Shown: piece after piece, positions 1-12,950 of the stretch
How positions within the stretch are numbered: the stretch's first letter is position 1
How the letters are laid out: every line of letters begins with the position of its first letter
From: Scatophagus argus
Taxonomy: Eukaryota; Chordata; Actinopteri; Scatophagidae
DNA: 64,000 nucleotides
Direction of reading: 5' to 3'
NCBI RefSeq assembly: GCF_020382885.2
Contig: NC_058510.1
Span: 8,986,862-9,050,861, forward strand
Program-made: the position numbers and the translations under genes
Notes under the pieces: model-generated
Database searches by the model: none
What the model saw: only the letters and a program-made list of their open reading frames with translations
Told to the model about the DNA's origin: nothing

Positions 1-3000
1 TCCTAGAAATGTCCTGCAAAATTATTTTTTTTAAACATTTCCAAAAAAAAATGGACATGACTCATTGGCATAAATCATAAAGTGAGGCTGCATTTTAAAT
101 TTCAGCTGCCTCATTAAATTTTATTACATATGAATAAATATAAGAGATTGATTGTCGACTGATGTCTGATGTCGACTGATGCTGAGATACAAATTTTTGC
201 GACATTTTAAAATCTTTCTTTAAAGACAATTGGATCAATTTATATTTGTCTTAAAGTCAAGGTTGCATCATTTTGACTACATCCTGACTCCATGACTGTG
301 ATGTATAACTTCAGTTTGAAACAGAAGCGTGAAGTGTGCCATCATACAGGGAGGGATCACATGAATCACTGGGCTTGAAGTGGGGGAATGAGGGCCAGAT
401 GGGATGGCTTATTCAAATATCTCTGATGCTTTGATCACATTTCGTGCAGTCTTTCAAAAGACTACATCACTGGTTTCAAAGAGTGATGGGATTTTCACTT
501 TTAAAGGATGAATCTCTGCCGCTGGTGTTGTCTTACTTTATGAATGGTGTGTTCCTGTGTGTACTCCTGTAACAGCTGTAAAATGATAGTTTGGTGACAT
601 TTCAACAGCTGTTTCCTTCTCATTTTGGGTGTACTTCAGCTCAGTGGAGACAGCAGATGTTCCTGTGATCTGTGGTTGAGGTGGCCTCTCTATTCTTAAC
701 TGTGATGAACAAACCAAAACAGCACATCCCACACAGCAACACATGCAATCAGTCGGAGGCCAGAGGTGGCCTCGAGACAGCAGGCATTACTCTTACTAAT
801 AAGCCCTGTCACCGTCGAACGCACCACGCATCCATCAGCCAATAACAAAACTGCCTACCTTGAATGTCTAAAACATGCAGGATGACGCCTGTTAATCTCC
901 ACACTGGAGAAAATAAATGGTCTCTTAAAAAGTAAAGTTTCTCTTAGTTGGTGTTGGAGGTAGATCATGTGGTATTTGTCGAAGTTATCAGAATTGTGAG
1001 TTCAGGCACATTCATCTGATTTCCAAGTGGTCAAAATGGACTCAGTGTGTTTCATAACGTGGGCAAAGTAAATCATCCAAATAAGATGACATAATCCCTG
1101 CAGGAAGAATAATTCAGTCACTCATTCTTTTCAGCGGTTGAACTGATTCTCATTTGGTTCAGTATTTAATAAAGTTTAAAAACCTGACAATATTTCAGAA
1201 TTTATATTTGTTGGTGGATGTAAGAACTTTTTTCCCCTCTGATCCACAAAAACAACACTTTTAAAGACAACGTGAAAACAAACCTTTATCAGATTATTAA
1301 GAGAATACTGAATTAGCTGAATTACTGAAAGCGTGACGCGCTACATAACATGCTAATCTTATAACACTATTATACTGATTATGTCTAATTACGTGTGAGA
1401 TTATATTTATAATCAGAGGTTTAGTGCTGCAACGCAGGTGCTGTTCCTGTGGTGGCAACTTCACATGCATCAGTCAGCCATAACTGATCACATGATCACA
1501 CATTGCATAGTTTCATCCGTTTCATTATGCTGAGAATATCATCATCTAATGGGCCTTCGCAAACAAAGAAAGCATCAGGAGAGTGAAGGTTGAATGAAAG
1601 GATGTTTTGCTGCCTTTTCACTTTTTGCTCAGTAGACGTTGGCTAACTGGAGGAAAAGTGATTTAATTCTTGTGTCCAAGCCTCACTCCAGCAGCACTAC
1701 CTTCATGTTATTTGTTTATACATGTGCACAGTTCAAGTCAGAACTCATGAAGGTGCGTCACTGCACCCGATTACAGCTTCACTTATCATGTGTCAAGCAG
1801 TTATGGAAACATTACTGAATAACATGAATAAGCTCTAAATGTCCTCATATCTACTCTACTTTTTGATTATATTCTGCTCATAGTGGGGCTTAAAATGAAG
1901 GCTTAATGATTCACAGAAGAGAACTTCACTAGGAACAGGCTGAAGAGGCAGGAATTGAAATGGAAATGGAAAAAAAAACACACAAATATCTAAAATTTGC
2001 ATTTTAAACATGAAACCACATCATCATATGATAACCACCAAAATAAAGACACTGTAGGGTGTCCTTGAGGAGACGACAGCGATTGTTTTCCTGTGGAGAT
2101 GTCCACCGATGTCCACACTGATGCACAGTAAGACAATTACACACAGCTTGTTTGATCAAGTTTAAGTTTTAAGTTTATTTAGAAACTTTTACCATCATGG
2201 GGACTTTCTCTTCAGACTTTAAGAGATTTTTTATGTGATAAAGCTTACGCAAATTGATTTTATATATCGAAGATCAATGATTGGCCTCAACAATTACCCG
2301 TTGCTGCTGCCTTTGTGATGTGGATGGCTGACATTTTGAGCAGTATTGAGTTGTAAACATAAATTTCAGGCCGAGTTTGGATGGGAAATCATGCGGATCA
2401 CCTGCTATCAGAAAACAGCAATAATTGTGCAAGCAGCTCATCCAGTGTGAACACACTGCCTTGTCAGTAAAAACATCAATAACGTCATAACATCACGCGT
2501 GGATCAGAGATAAGATCTATAAATGCACTCATCTGTATTCAAGTGAAAACTGCTGAGTTCTTCATTCTCAGACCACCAATTGTTTATTTTATTATTTGGC
2601 AATCAATTCTTATATCTCTTCAGGGTCAAACTGAGATTTTCTTTTTCTATGAATTATTCACGAGCGTTGGAGCTATTATTCAACTTCTACCAGCTTCATA
2701 TTACTGTCGACCTTTTGGGGCCAGAGGCTCCTCAAACTGATCTTTAGGCTAATGGAGGTGACGGCCAGCAGGTACAGTTGTGCTAATGGTCGTCGGCCTG
2801 ACAGGCAGCCTGCTAATGGGTAGCATATCCCTCGTGCAGATACCTGACTGACCTTACATAAGCTGAACTACACGCCTGAGGCAATTATCGCGCCTGCGGC
2901 TGTTATCATTTTATCCTATTGGTATCTAGAAACATTTATCACCCAAATACACTTCAGCCCGTCAGGAGGAAACAATTTTTGGATTTAGATCAGCACAAAC

Positions 3001-6000
3001 CATCATTTAAAACATCATTAAATGATCTAATTGACAAGATGGAGAAGAAGTTAAGGATGTCAATATGATCTCTTTCATAAACTTTACTGTGTCAGTGTGT
3101 TTCAGAGTGCTGTCCTCAGGGGACATTAAAATAAAATATTTTCACGCAGCAAGAAACCCTGTGGGGGTCTGAGAAAGTCAGCTCAGTATGATTGAAGGCC
3201 CAGCATCTCCATAATCTTTATTAACCTTTTGGATCAGCTTGAATGATAAAATACTTCTTGGAGTGGTCTAAAAATATTGGATCAGGATGAGAGATTAAAT
3301 TCAAATTTTGGGCAATACAAAATATGAAGCAATTTTTTTTCAAAAAACTGAGATTTGAAGTTGCACCAAACTAACAAGCAAGTTATAAATAACACCATGT
3401 TGTGAATGAAACTGATCTCTTTGTTAAGTAAAAAGATTTTATACCTATTTTAAAAAATGTTACTATCATATTAACTGTTCTGAATCGCAGCATCAAACAT
3501 ACTGAAGGGATTCAGATCCAAAAACAAAATCAGTCTCTTTGACTATCGTCGAGGGGATGAGGAAATCAATGTGGGAAGCAGCGAAAACACAGCAAAAACA
3601 GCTAGAACAGATGATCAGTCACATGATTTAAATCTCCTCTCAATCAGAACTTACTTGGAAAATGTAGTTCGATTTGCCATCAGGGGAATGAACTCATTTT
3701 TGCAAATGGCATAAAAAAACCCCACCACATTATTCAAATCTCCATCAGCATTTTCCTATGCAGTGCTTCAAAAGGCACACATGCAGATGAAAACACAGCT
3801 GTTGACAGGGGACTGGCACAGGAGGAAAAGGTATAAATGGTGCCATGACACTCATGCAGTTCAATATGTAGTTTATTTGTACAGCTAACAGAGGAAATTG
3901 ACTGACTGCAACAAGTTTCTTTAATTGTATTACAGCTCCGGGCGTCTTACTCAGACTCCTTTACTCTGAGAACATTAATCATTTCCTTTTAGTGAATGAC
4001 ATCATCACAGGTGAGCCACAGTCAATAACACAGGTGTAACAAAGTGTAAGAGCTGAACCAAAGTGTATCAGGATGTTTGGTTTGTGCTGTGTCATAGTTA
4101 CAGAAAACCACCAGTGTCTCAGATTTAATCTCGTACAAATTGGACAAATGAAGTCGCCGCTGACGATCTCGTTGTCATATTTGTGGACGTGTTCGCAGCC
4201 ATTTTCAGCGTGGCACACAGTGAACATGAGGCGTTAACTGCTCGTATTTTTCCAGAGTTAATTACATTTCATCTTCTCCACTAAGAAATATTACAGCAAA
4301 GTGGATCAGGAGCGTTTTAGCAGCAAATAAAGGCTGATAACTCACTTTTGTGGTCTCTTATTCAGTGGACGATCACAGAATGCTTCCTGTTTCAAGTGCT
4401 GTCTGCCCCACAGAATCGACACCACTCAGGGTTATAACTGGCTTCAGCGCAGAGGAGGATTTGTTTGTATGTTTTATCTCCACCTACAACGACTACTTCA
4501 AGTGGTGGGTTAATGGCTGTTCTATGCACTAACCTGCGCAAAGCATGTATTAAGTCCCGGGGGCTTTTACGTAAACTCAATTTCAGATTTTGAGAGGCAG
4601 CTAAACAGCATTTGCATGTGTTTACCGTTCTCTATATCTCGTATAGTGTCACCCGTACCACTAACATTTTATTACGTGCCACCACACAAAATCTAAAGAA
4701 GTATACGAGACAAGTACCTGAATGTTGTTTATCAGACCGATAGAGGAGCTCTTGAACATTTGTCTGTTTACTCTAACACTACGGAGTTACTGAAATCAAA
4801 ACCTGAACTGAAAAAAACCTAAACGCTGGCATAGAAACTCTTGTCCTTGAAAATGTTTCCAATAATAAATGAATAATGACTGTTTATCTTAGGTTTATCT
4901 TTCATTTAGTTTTAAGAAAGTGCAATATTCCTCAGTCTTTACTGGACTGGCTGACTAACTCAGGGCTTTTCTCAGAGGGCTGCGCCCCCTCAGTTCTTTA
5001 AATCAAGTCCTTAATGTCAGATTGATTTCCTGTATTTGAAATATGGTCACTGAAAAGGAACTGGAAGGGAGCTTAATTATTCAAATATATAAAACTGAAT
5101 TATTCAAAACTTGGCTGATTCGCTTGGTGGCCTGATTGTAAATAGATTTGTCAGACGAATACCTTAGTGAACATTAGCTTATTCACTGGCTTCTGATGAG
5201 AAACTGCCAGGATTTACAGGAATACTGGAAACTGCATTTTTCTTTCCCACACTGTGTGATATTGTGCTTTTATCTTTGGTGCCCCAGAGGAAAAAAAAAT
5301 CATATTTACTGTTTACCTTTTCCTACTGAACCATGTTATCCCTGAAGGTCAGGCTGTGTGAAGAAGCACCAGCTCTTCAGTGGGTAATTGGTTATCACTT
5401 TCAGGATACCACCATCCAGAATCTAACAGGTAAATCCCTTTGCAAAGTAAAAGTGATTGTTCCACAGCACAAACAGGAAAAGTGGTTTGCATCAGATCAA
5501 TAAAAGGTGTCCTGGCTTTCTCTTTCCCCTGTGTTTTAATTACACCATCTCTATCCACCCTGCCTCAGGGTGCAGTGGGATGGCACTCAGCTACTGTCAG
5601 TCATGTCATGTCTGCTCATTTGGAAGTGATTGAAACTGACTTCGTGGGCGTGCTGGACAAATTGCCCTTTCCCTTGAACGGGCAGAGCAGAAAAGTCAAA
5701 CGTCTGCCAGAGTAAAAGAGGAGAGAGGTAAACAGAGGAGATAAGTAAACATGCAGGCCATGGGGGAGTCCCATAGACCTTATCTTCCAGAGGACATCAG
5801 GAGTGGTTTGGCAAAGGTTAATTAGAGGCTTTTTTGTCTTAATTGTCTTTTAAAGAGCATGCTTTGATGATTGTCAGTCAATTTATCATATAATCCTGCA
5901 ACCTTGAGCCACTCCTTTAAAAAAAAAAAAAAAAAAAGATTTCCAATCAACCCCAGCACGTACAGCGAACATCCAAGTAGCCAAGTACAATATACGTATA

Positions 6001-6820
6001 GCTGCACACTGAAGGCATCTTTTGAAAAATAGCTACTGAACCACCTGAGTCAACTCTTGAAAGCACAGCAGAGAAGTTCAACCTAAAATTTCTGTTTTGA
6101 AAACATCACACGGTTCCCTGGAGGCTTTTCTCACAAAGGGCTTTAGCCAGATAACTTTGGCCTCACATAGGCTGCTTTCCTGCTGTTGGCAGGATTGATC
6201 TCCATGGTAGTCTCCTGCACGATGAACCCGCCAGAGAGCAAAGTAAGTTCAGAGGATGAAAATACTGTGTATGAGGTCTGAAGACATGAGGTCACTTTTT
6301 CTGTGCTTTTCTTGAACAGAAGAATTCTTGAGATATAACAGTCCTTTTCAGATGTTTGCACTCTTGTAAAGAGTGTTTTTATATATTTTCATTCAAAATA
6401 AAAACGCTGCATTATTTTTCCTGTAGGGCCCCCAGGAGACCTAACTGTTGTGCTGTGGACAGTTAATCCAAACGAATAAACCTGACCTGAATGTAAAGCC
6501 GTTTTGGTACTGCACACGTTTAACTCTCAACAGAGATCAACATACTTCAGGCCAAATAAACCGGATGACTGTTTTTCGTGGAAAATATTTTCAATGGTCC
6601 TCCCTCTCACGCCTCACACAAGGCGAATATGTGTGAAGTCGGGTGTTCAGCAGTCATTACCCCTCCCAAAACTCCTCCACAAACACACACTGCCACAGAT
6701 CAGATGCATCTGATTTTGGGAGCTCCTACTCTAGACGCAATGGGACGCATCCACATTGGTCTGCTCGCAAATAATAATTATAGATAAACAGAAATTAGCA
6801 GAATTAAAGTAGACCCCTGC
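1..6820. other. noncoding 5' flank of the window, no gene seen
   Basis: I see no convincing coding exon on either strand. All ORFs here are under 95 codons and none resembles a family I know. The DNA is AT-rich and unique-looking. It contains a short duplication of the decamer GTCGACTGAT at 154-163 and 171-180, and an A19 tract at 5919-5937. In human the gene on the far side of RGS20 is ATP6V1H; no part of it is recognisable here. Distant enhancers or an alternative far-upstream rgs20 exon could be present but cannot be told from sequence alone. Confidence 0.6.
5919..5937. repeat. poly-A tract
   Basis: Run of 19 A residues on the plus strand in otherwise ordinary noncoding DNA. No flanking LINE or SINE body was recognised, so whether it is a retroposon tail is unknown. 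Confidence 0.85.
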
Positions 6821-6821
6821 T

Positions 6822-7010
6822 CAGCGGTGGACAAAGTATTCAGATTCTTCATTTAAGTAAAAGTACTAATACCACACCATACTATGTTCCAACTCCTGCA
6901 CTGAAAATGTTGCTTGCATAAAAGTATGCAAGTATAATCTGGAAAAATTTAGGTCTGTTAGTAGTAAAAGTACTCACTGCCATGACGACCATGTAACTTA
7001 AGTATCTTAC
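6822..7010. mobile_element. dispersed teleost repeat fragment (acttaagtaaaagta type)
   Basis: The segment opens with GGTGGACAAAGTATTCAGAT and continues with repeated AAGTAAAAGTACT units. I recognise this as a repeat scattered in very many copies through percomorph genomes. It is a non-autonomous, degenerate copy with no coding potential, and its 3' boundary is approximate. The family assignment is from memory; a repeat-library search would settle it. Confidence 0.6.
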
Positions 7011-7144
7011 TGTAACATTAGTGTTAAAGAAGTCCTGTGTTAAAACCACCCTGACCTTCTTCTAATGAAGACTTTTCCCACCATTTATAGTACTACATTA
7101 TAGTACAACAGGCTCTTAGATCATAAGATTATTACTCATGCATT

Positions 7145-7300
7145 ATTATAAGTAAAGGATTATTTTCTTTCTAGACAAATCTGTTGATTATTTTCTAATT
7201 TCTGAAAATAGGGAGAAATTAATCACTCTTTCCCAGATACCAAAGTGACACCTTTATGGTGTTCGTTTATCCAACCAATAGCACAAAATCATTAAAAATC
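7145..7300. mobile_element. fragment of dispersed teleost repeat (ctgttgattattttct type)
   Basis: Contains CTGTTGATTATTTTCT, then a CTGAAAATAGGGAGAAA-like stretch and TTTCCCAGATACCAAAGTGA. The order matches the left part of a widespread teleost repeat that is present in fuller form at 33342-33790. The copy is partial and diverged, and both edges are approximate. Confidence 0.5.
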
Positions 7301-9104
7301 AATTAAAATAATGAAAAGGTCATTTGTGCTTAAGTCTCTATTGGGAATCATCCTGATTACAGGACATATGTGAGTATTTTATATTTATGTTTTAACTTAA
7401 TGAAATTTTATACAAAGTGGCTTTAAATTCAATTACAACTGCAAGAATAGAACAGAAGTCTCTAAGCCCATTCAACCTTTACATAACACCAGCCTTGGGG
7501 GGAAAAGGTTGTCGTAAAGTAATGGCGGTGTGGGCTTTTGAACTGAGTTGCATTTATCTTGAAATTTCCATCCTCTCTACTTTCAAAGATGTATTCCTGG
7601 CATGGCAGCAATTACTTTTCTACTTTGATGTAAATTGTCCCAGACAGGTCTGCCTGTATGTTCGACATGATTGAAACACAAGTCAGAAAGAGTGACTTTA
7701 AATTACAGAATATGCATAAATAGAGACTCAAGGAGGAGATGGATAATCCTGATGTGACTCACTGCCTGGAAATGATGTGGGACAAGACTCAACCCATCAC
7801 AGTCAAGAGAGATGTCTGGTATAACTCATCAAAGCACAGCTCATCAAAAGGATTCAACTGACAGAAAGGACTCCGCATGAGACAACAGAAGATCAAAGTC
7901 AGAATTATTAGCGTGCCTGATAAAACCTGTTAGACAACAGAGTCAAAATGGAAAAGGCAAACTTTGCTCACTCAAGTCAACTTTGCTCGCATCGCAAGTT
8001 TGTCGATTCATTTTGATGGAATAATATTTTAACAAGCTAAAGCTAGTTAGTTTTTCATATGTTAAAATTATGGTTTTGAAATGTAGGCTTCCCATTCTTG
8101 TCAGATGAGAAAATGTTAGATGAGAAGATAAATATCACTCTCATATCCGTCTGTGAAACAAAGACTGATTCTCGCCACAGGAATTATACATTCCTGACAA
8201 AACAATGGTATTGCTCAACACTTAAATTATTTTTCAACCAGTTTCTCCAACAACAGATGACATGAGAGCTACCCAAAAGTGAAGCCATCTTGAGTGCACC
8301 CTGGTGGCTGGCTCCAGTACAGGTTGCAAACCGCTCCTCCTCCATGTTAGCAGATGGGACACGGGCCAAACTAAAAATTCAATCCTGTAGCTCCGCCTCC
8401 TGATCACTACTGCACAGCCTCGTGCACCAAATGACATCATCGGCGCAGAGAAGCGTTGTCAATTTTAATATGTCAGTGGATTTGCAGCAGTATCGACCAT
8501 TGTTGTTCGCATACTTACAATCAACTGCATGGTCATTTATGGCCAGGAGGCTTGTGAATGGGACATTAAGAGCAACTGTGCACAGTTTTATACATGTGGA
8601 GATCTGTGTGTATGTACTTTTCAAATTTTCAGAGTACAGCATCTGAAAGCTGGGCAGCCTTTTCCCCCAAGAGAAGTTTAGTAAGTTTTGCCCTTATTGC
8701 ACTTTACACACAACAGTCCTCCACGTGTAATCCTCGATAATATGTGGTATATTCAACCTTTATTTTCCACTCCCTGCTTTGATTGATCTTTTTTTATTGT
8801 GTTTCACCTCTTTCATAATATTCACTGCAGAGAAGGTTGAGGTCGATTTAATGGGATTTTGCTCAATAAATGATCAAATATAATATTTCCTCTCAGCACT
8901 TGTGGTGTATGTTCACTGAAACTCATATGAAAATTCATTTTAATTGACACTTTGTCAATGTGAGTGATGAATGCCACATTACTATACTGCTTTTGCTCTT
9001 TCACCTTTTCCACTTTTTTTAGATTTTTTAAAGTTCATATCTGAACAGTGAAAAATGCAACTCAGTGGCTTTTGTCCTGGAAATCCTCCTGAGGCTTTTA
9101 ACAT
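7301..9104. other. noncoding stretch, no gene seen
   Basis: Several short overlapping ORFs occur on both strands around 8180-8650, but none resembles a known protein and they lack consistent splice signals. One near-CTCF motif on the minus strand is noted at 8293-8307 (one mismatch). Nothing else is supported. Confidence 0.5.
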
Positions 9105-9163
9105 GTGTGCGCGCGCACACGCACACACACACGCACACACTCACACACACACACACACACACT
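9105..9163. repeat. (CA)n microsatellite with GC-alternating start
   Basis: Starts as GTGTGCGCGCGCACAC and continues as CA dinucleotides with interruptions. The mixed alternating purine-pyrimidine start is of a type that can form left-handed DNA. A short ORF running through it (a run of His/Thr codons) is an artefact of the repeat. Confidence 0.9.
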
Positions 9164-12100
9164 GTCAATCAAGTCAATACACACACAGAAGCAGATTTGA
9201 TAAGATTTCTCCCGGAATGACGTATAAAACCAGCATGGTGCCTTGCAGCTGTGAGAATCTCTCCTCTTCTTTGTTTTTTTTTATAGCTCTAACTAAATCA
9301 AGAGCAGCAAAATCAGTGAACGGATACAGTAAACTGAACTTATCTTACCGGTTGTTGCAGTATATTCGTTCCTCTCAGGTACGAAAACAAAGTTTGACAG
9401 TCATATGATCAAATCTGTTCTGACAAGATCTCAGACTTCCACAGGTGTGCTGAATTTGTGGCAGCGAGATTTGGCTCATCACCTGCATGTGTTACTGCAT
9501 TAAGAGGATTGCTGACAGTAATGACGGTACATAACCGACAGACTCATCTGGAAGAAACAGAAATGAAAGACATTTGAATGGAAATTTGTTCATTTCAAGC
9601 TAAAGCAATTAAATCCAGGCAGAAGAAATCATATGGGCTGCTTCAAATTAAAATATTCCAATATTTCTTTTCACTTGGTTGTAAAAGGCCAATGTAAGTA
9701 CGTTTTAGATCACAGCTCGCAATGTACAGCATAATTAATTCAGAGTTATGGTGTAATCTTCTGTACTGAAAGTGTACCGATACAGTACACACCAAGACAC
9801 TGGGAAATACTGGGGAACCAGATGTGCAGGTGGAATAAAAAGAGTAACAATTGGGGATCTTAATAACAACTTACACTGTGCTTATTTTTTAACAGTTGGG
9901 ACAATTGAGCAAATATTCTGTAATTACAGGCTAGGCAGATTTAGGCCCTACTGAGCAATAATCTGGATGTCTGGAATTTAGAGAGAATTCATAGTGTGGT
10001 TATTTTTAAACCACAGGGTTGTGTTAGGCCTACATGGTACAGTATGAACATTACAGTGTCGCCCTCATTCTGACTGGATCAGATCATTCCGACTACGGAT
10101 TTTCACACGGTTCCTTGTGCCTTAATGTGCCTGCTGTATTTAACATTTGGGCTGAAGCAGGTGCATATTTTTGGACATGATTGTGGTGTTTCCTTGAACA
10201 AAATGTCTCAGCTTTAATCACACTGTGCATACTGTAAACACAAGAAAAGACTTTGAAACAGGCAGTCTGTAGGCAGATAACTTGGCTGCTTTGATAATAG
10301 AAACCGTGCACTTCCTCCACATCGAGCTGACTTTTCATATAAAAATCTCCTTTGTTTCTTTTGTATTTGGCTTGTACTAATTAAACATCAAATAACCTTC
10401 AAAAAATCTTGTTGCGTTGAAAAAAAAAAAAGAAAAATGATGCAGACACAAGATCCTCTCACTTCGAACTACAGCTGTGCTGCAAATAAACATCTTGTCT
10501 TAAAGCAAAACTTTGTACTTGTGTCCCCTCTTTAACATCTTTAATGATAGACAGGCAGGCTCTTACACCAAGGCTGATGCACTTCTGACATACAAAACAA
10601 TGCGTCATAACACATTTCACATTCATTTGGCTGCTTTGAACTGAACTAATTAGAAAGGCCAAGACTAAGACAGGATTAAGAACCCTCTTAATCTCCTTTC
10701 AAATGGACAGAAAAACTGTTTTAAGTATCCACTTGAACCAATTCCTTTGACTCCTTTGTGTATTTATTTCTTGGCCTGATCTCCAGTTCTGACTCATGTC
10801 CAGGTCATCTCCCCTTAAATCCTCTTATACTGGCTTAAAGATTGGACATTTGATTTTTCTGGTCAGTCTTGAAGTAGAAGAGAAGTCCTTCAGTGACACT
10901 GCAGTCTTGTCCTAATCAGGTATCCATAACAAAACACTTGAAACATGAACAACCAGCAATACGTTAGCTTTCCTGTCTTATAAAATCAAATCACTCAGTG
11001 CTTTTCCATCCACCTGATTTTCTGATAATAATATGAAAAGGAACCTTGAAAGGAAAAAAGAGTCAAAATTAATCGAAAAGGTTTTACCTTTGGTTTTACC
11101 TGAGGTAGTGAATATCAAGACAAACATGAAGCATGTGACGTAAGCATCCACTGAGTAGTTCTGATCTGTGTACACAAACCTCTGATGTTGCTCAAATTAA
11201 TACACGAAACAAACGGAAATGTCATGTTTTCATTGTGTTTTCTAAATTGTTCTCCATCTGAGCTGGTGCTCTTTTAATTACATCATCTTGTTGTGCCCCA
11301 TTCTTCTGCAATGGTTTAACCTTCCCCATGTTTAAGTCTGCCTTTGATCACCTTCAGATCATTTTACATTGACTGAAAGCACAGAGCATTTATTTTCCTA
11401 CTCCAACTGATGCTTCTAATGGAAACCTAGTGGATTTCAGCATTGCATTTGAACAAACTAAAAATTCATACTTTGTCTGCTCATACTGCTTAAACCACTG
11501 GACATCACTACTTGCTAGGTGTGTAACAATCAGTCTGGGTCGATATATCGATTCAGTGATCAACAATCCAATGCGATCGAAAACATCGATCTATATCACC
11601 ATTTTTCATGGCACAACTCTTCTTCTCAGCAGCTGTGAAGTTATTAAAGAAAGCCACATTACTGAGTCATATCATAAAACACTGCAACACAGCAACCTCT
11701 TGAGGAAACGTAATGGGGGATACCTGATTTAAACAACACCATTAAGGCAAACTCTTCTTTGGGGAGCTTTAAAGTTGACAAAAAAATTGATCCACTGGTG
11801 TTATTTTTGGAGCAAAACTATTAGCTGTGATTCAAAGGACTTTGTTGATTCAATAAACAACTAAACTATGATGGGAAAAATAATAATTTACCTAAATTAT
11901 ATATTCGTAAAAACTGCATTTCTATCATTGAAGCCATTTATTGTTGTTGTGATGTGGAGGTGATGGGTCTTCAGGGAGTAAATGACCCATTGCATGTGTG
12001 TTGGCATGCGTCTGCCACCCAGAGGCCTCCTGCTCTTTTTGTCAAAAACTAATTGCTGGAAGTAAAAGGAAAATGCCAAATGCTGTTAGCTGTGAATTAC

Positions 12101-12270
12101 CTGTACTGAGCAGCGGACAGGATCCAAAACAAACTGTTTGTTCAATCTGTGTTACACTTGTAACGGGGAACACAATAACGCGGACCCTGATGCAGGCACA
12201 GGGGCAGAGCATATGCAGCTCAATGATTTAATAACGTGAACAATATCAATAAACGACAGGCCGACAAGTC
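9164..12270. other. noncoding stretch, possible transposon traces
   Basis: No gene is recognised. Around 11515-11610 there is a cluster of ATCGAT-like palindromic words (GATATATCGATTC, ACATCGATCTATATCACC) that resembles the ends of teleost DNA transposons, but I cannot define its borders. The part from about 12170 may belong to a repeat too. Confidence 0.4.
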
Positions 12271-12950
12271 TCAAAACTGAAAAAAAAGAAGTCCACCACA
12301 GGCAAACAACATCCACAGAGCAGGCAAAATCAATGGTCCAAAAAAAATGCTCTTTAAACAACAGCTTGGGAGCACACTCAGGTCACAGAAGGTGGAGTGA
12401 TGAAAGCAAGTGGTTGATTCAAAAGTGTTATCAGCCAGCATTTGTGAACCACATTGGTTAGGGTGGAGAACATCCCTTTTAAGGAGACCAGTTTCCAAAA
12501 AATGTTAGTTATCAATAAAACAATAGTTTGGATGAATGCATTGGGACTGAAGCCAGCTGTGCAGCAGTCTGCTCAGACTCTATAAGCCCCAATATGATGT
12601 TTGGAAGGAGGTCAGAGAAAACACTCCCCAACCTCTAAGGCATTCAAACGAAGATAAAAATCTTGTTTTGATAAGTTCAGACTGTTTGACATGGAGATGT
12701 CATTAATGCCAGTATGAATGACAACAATTTGTCAACAATTTAGCTCATATTTAGCAGCTTATTTGGCTTTCCCATGGTGGAAGATTGAGCCCTCCAATGT
12801 GCACCAGCCACTGGTGGCGAAGGAGCAGCAGCATTAGCCAGTGCCTTTATCAGGCAGGGGTCCTGCTCAAGTCGGGCCACAGGGTTATCAGCTAGGTATG
12901 CGGGGACTTCATCGCTATCATCAGCATAGCAGTTCAAAATATCCAAAAGA
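12271..12950 (-). pseudogene. decayed LINE fragment with SGNH-esterase-like blocks
   Basis: On the minus strand, blocks typical of the esterase (SGNH hydrolase) domain carried by ORF1 of several fish non-LTR retrotransposons appear in the right order. Around 12735-12695 the reading is VVIHTGINDIS, matching the usual V-V-H-x-G-T-N-D block. Around 12535-12440 there is FIDN, a stop codon, then LLKRDVLHPNQCGSQMLADN, matching the D-G-L-H-P block with the catalytic Asp-His neighbourhood. The blocks are split by stops and frame changes, so this is a dead copy. The upstream reading at 12946-12740 may be part of the same ORF. Family is judged from memory; L2/CR1-type is likely but unproven. Confidence 0.5.

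Noticed and set aside
3979-4227. 82-codon minus-strand ORF with CxxC-like and His-rich pattern near its start
   Set aside because: Looked briefly like a zinc-binding segment, but spacing fits no family I know and there is no supporting exon nearby.
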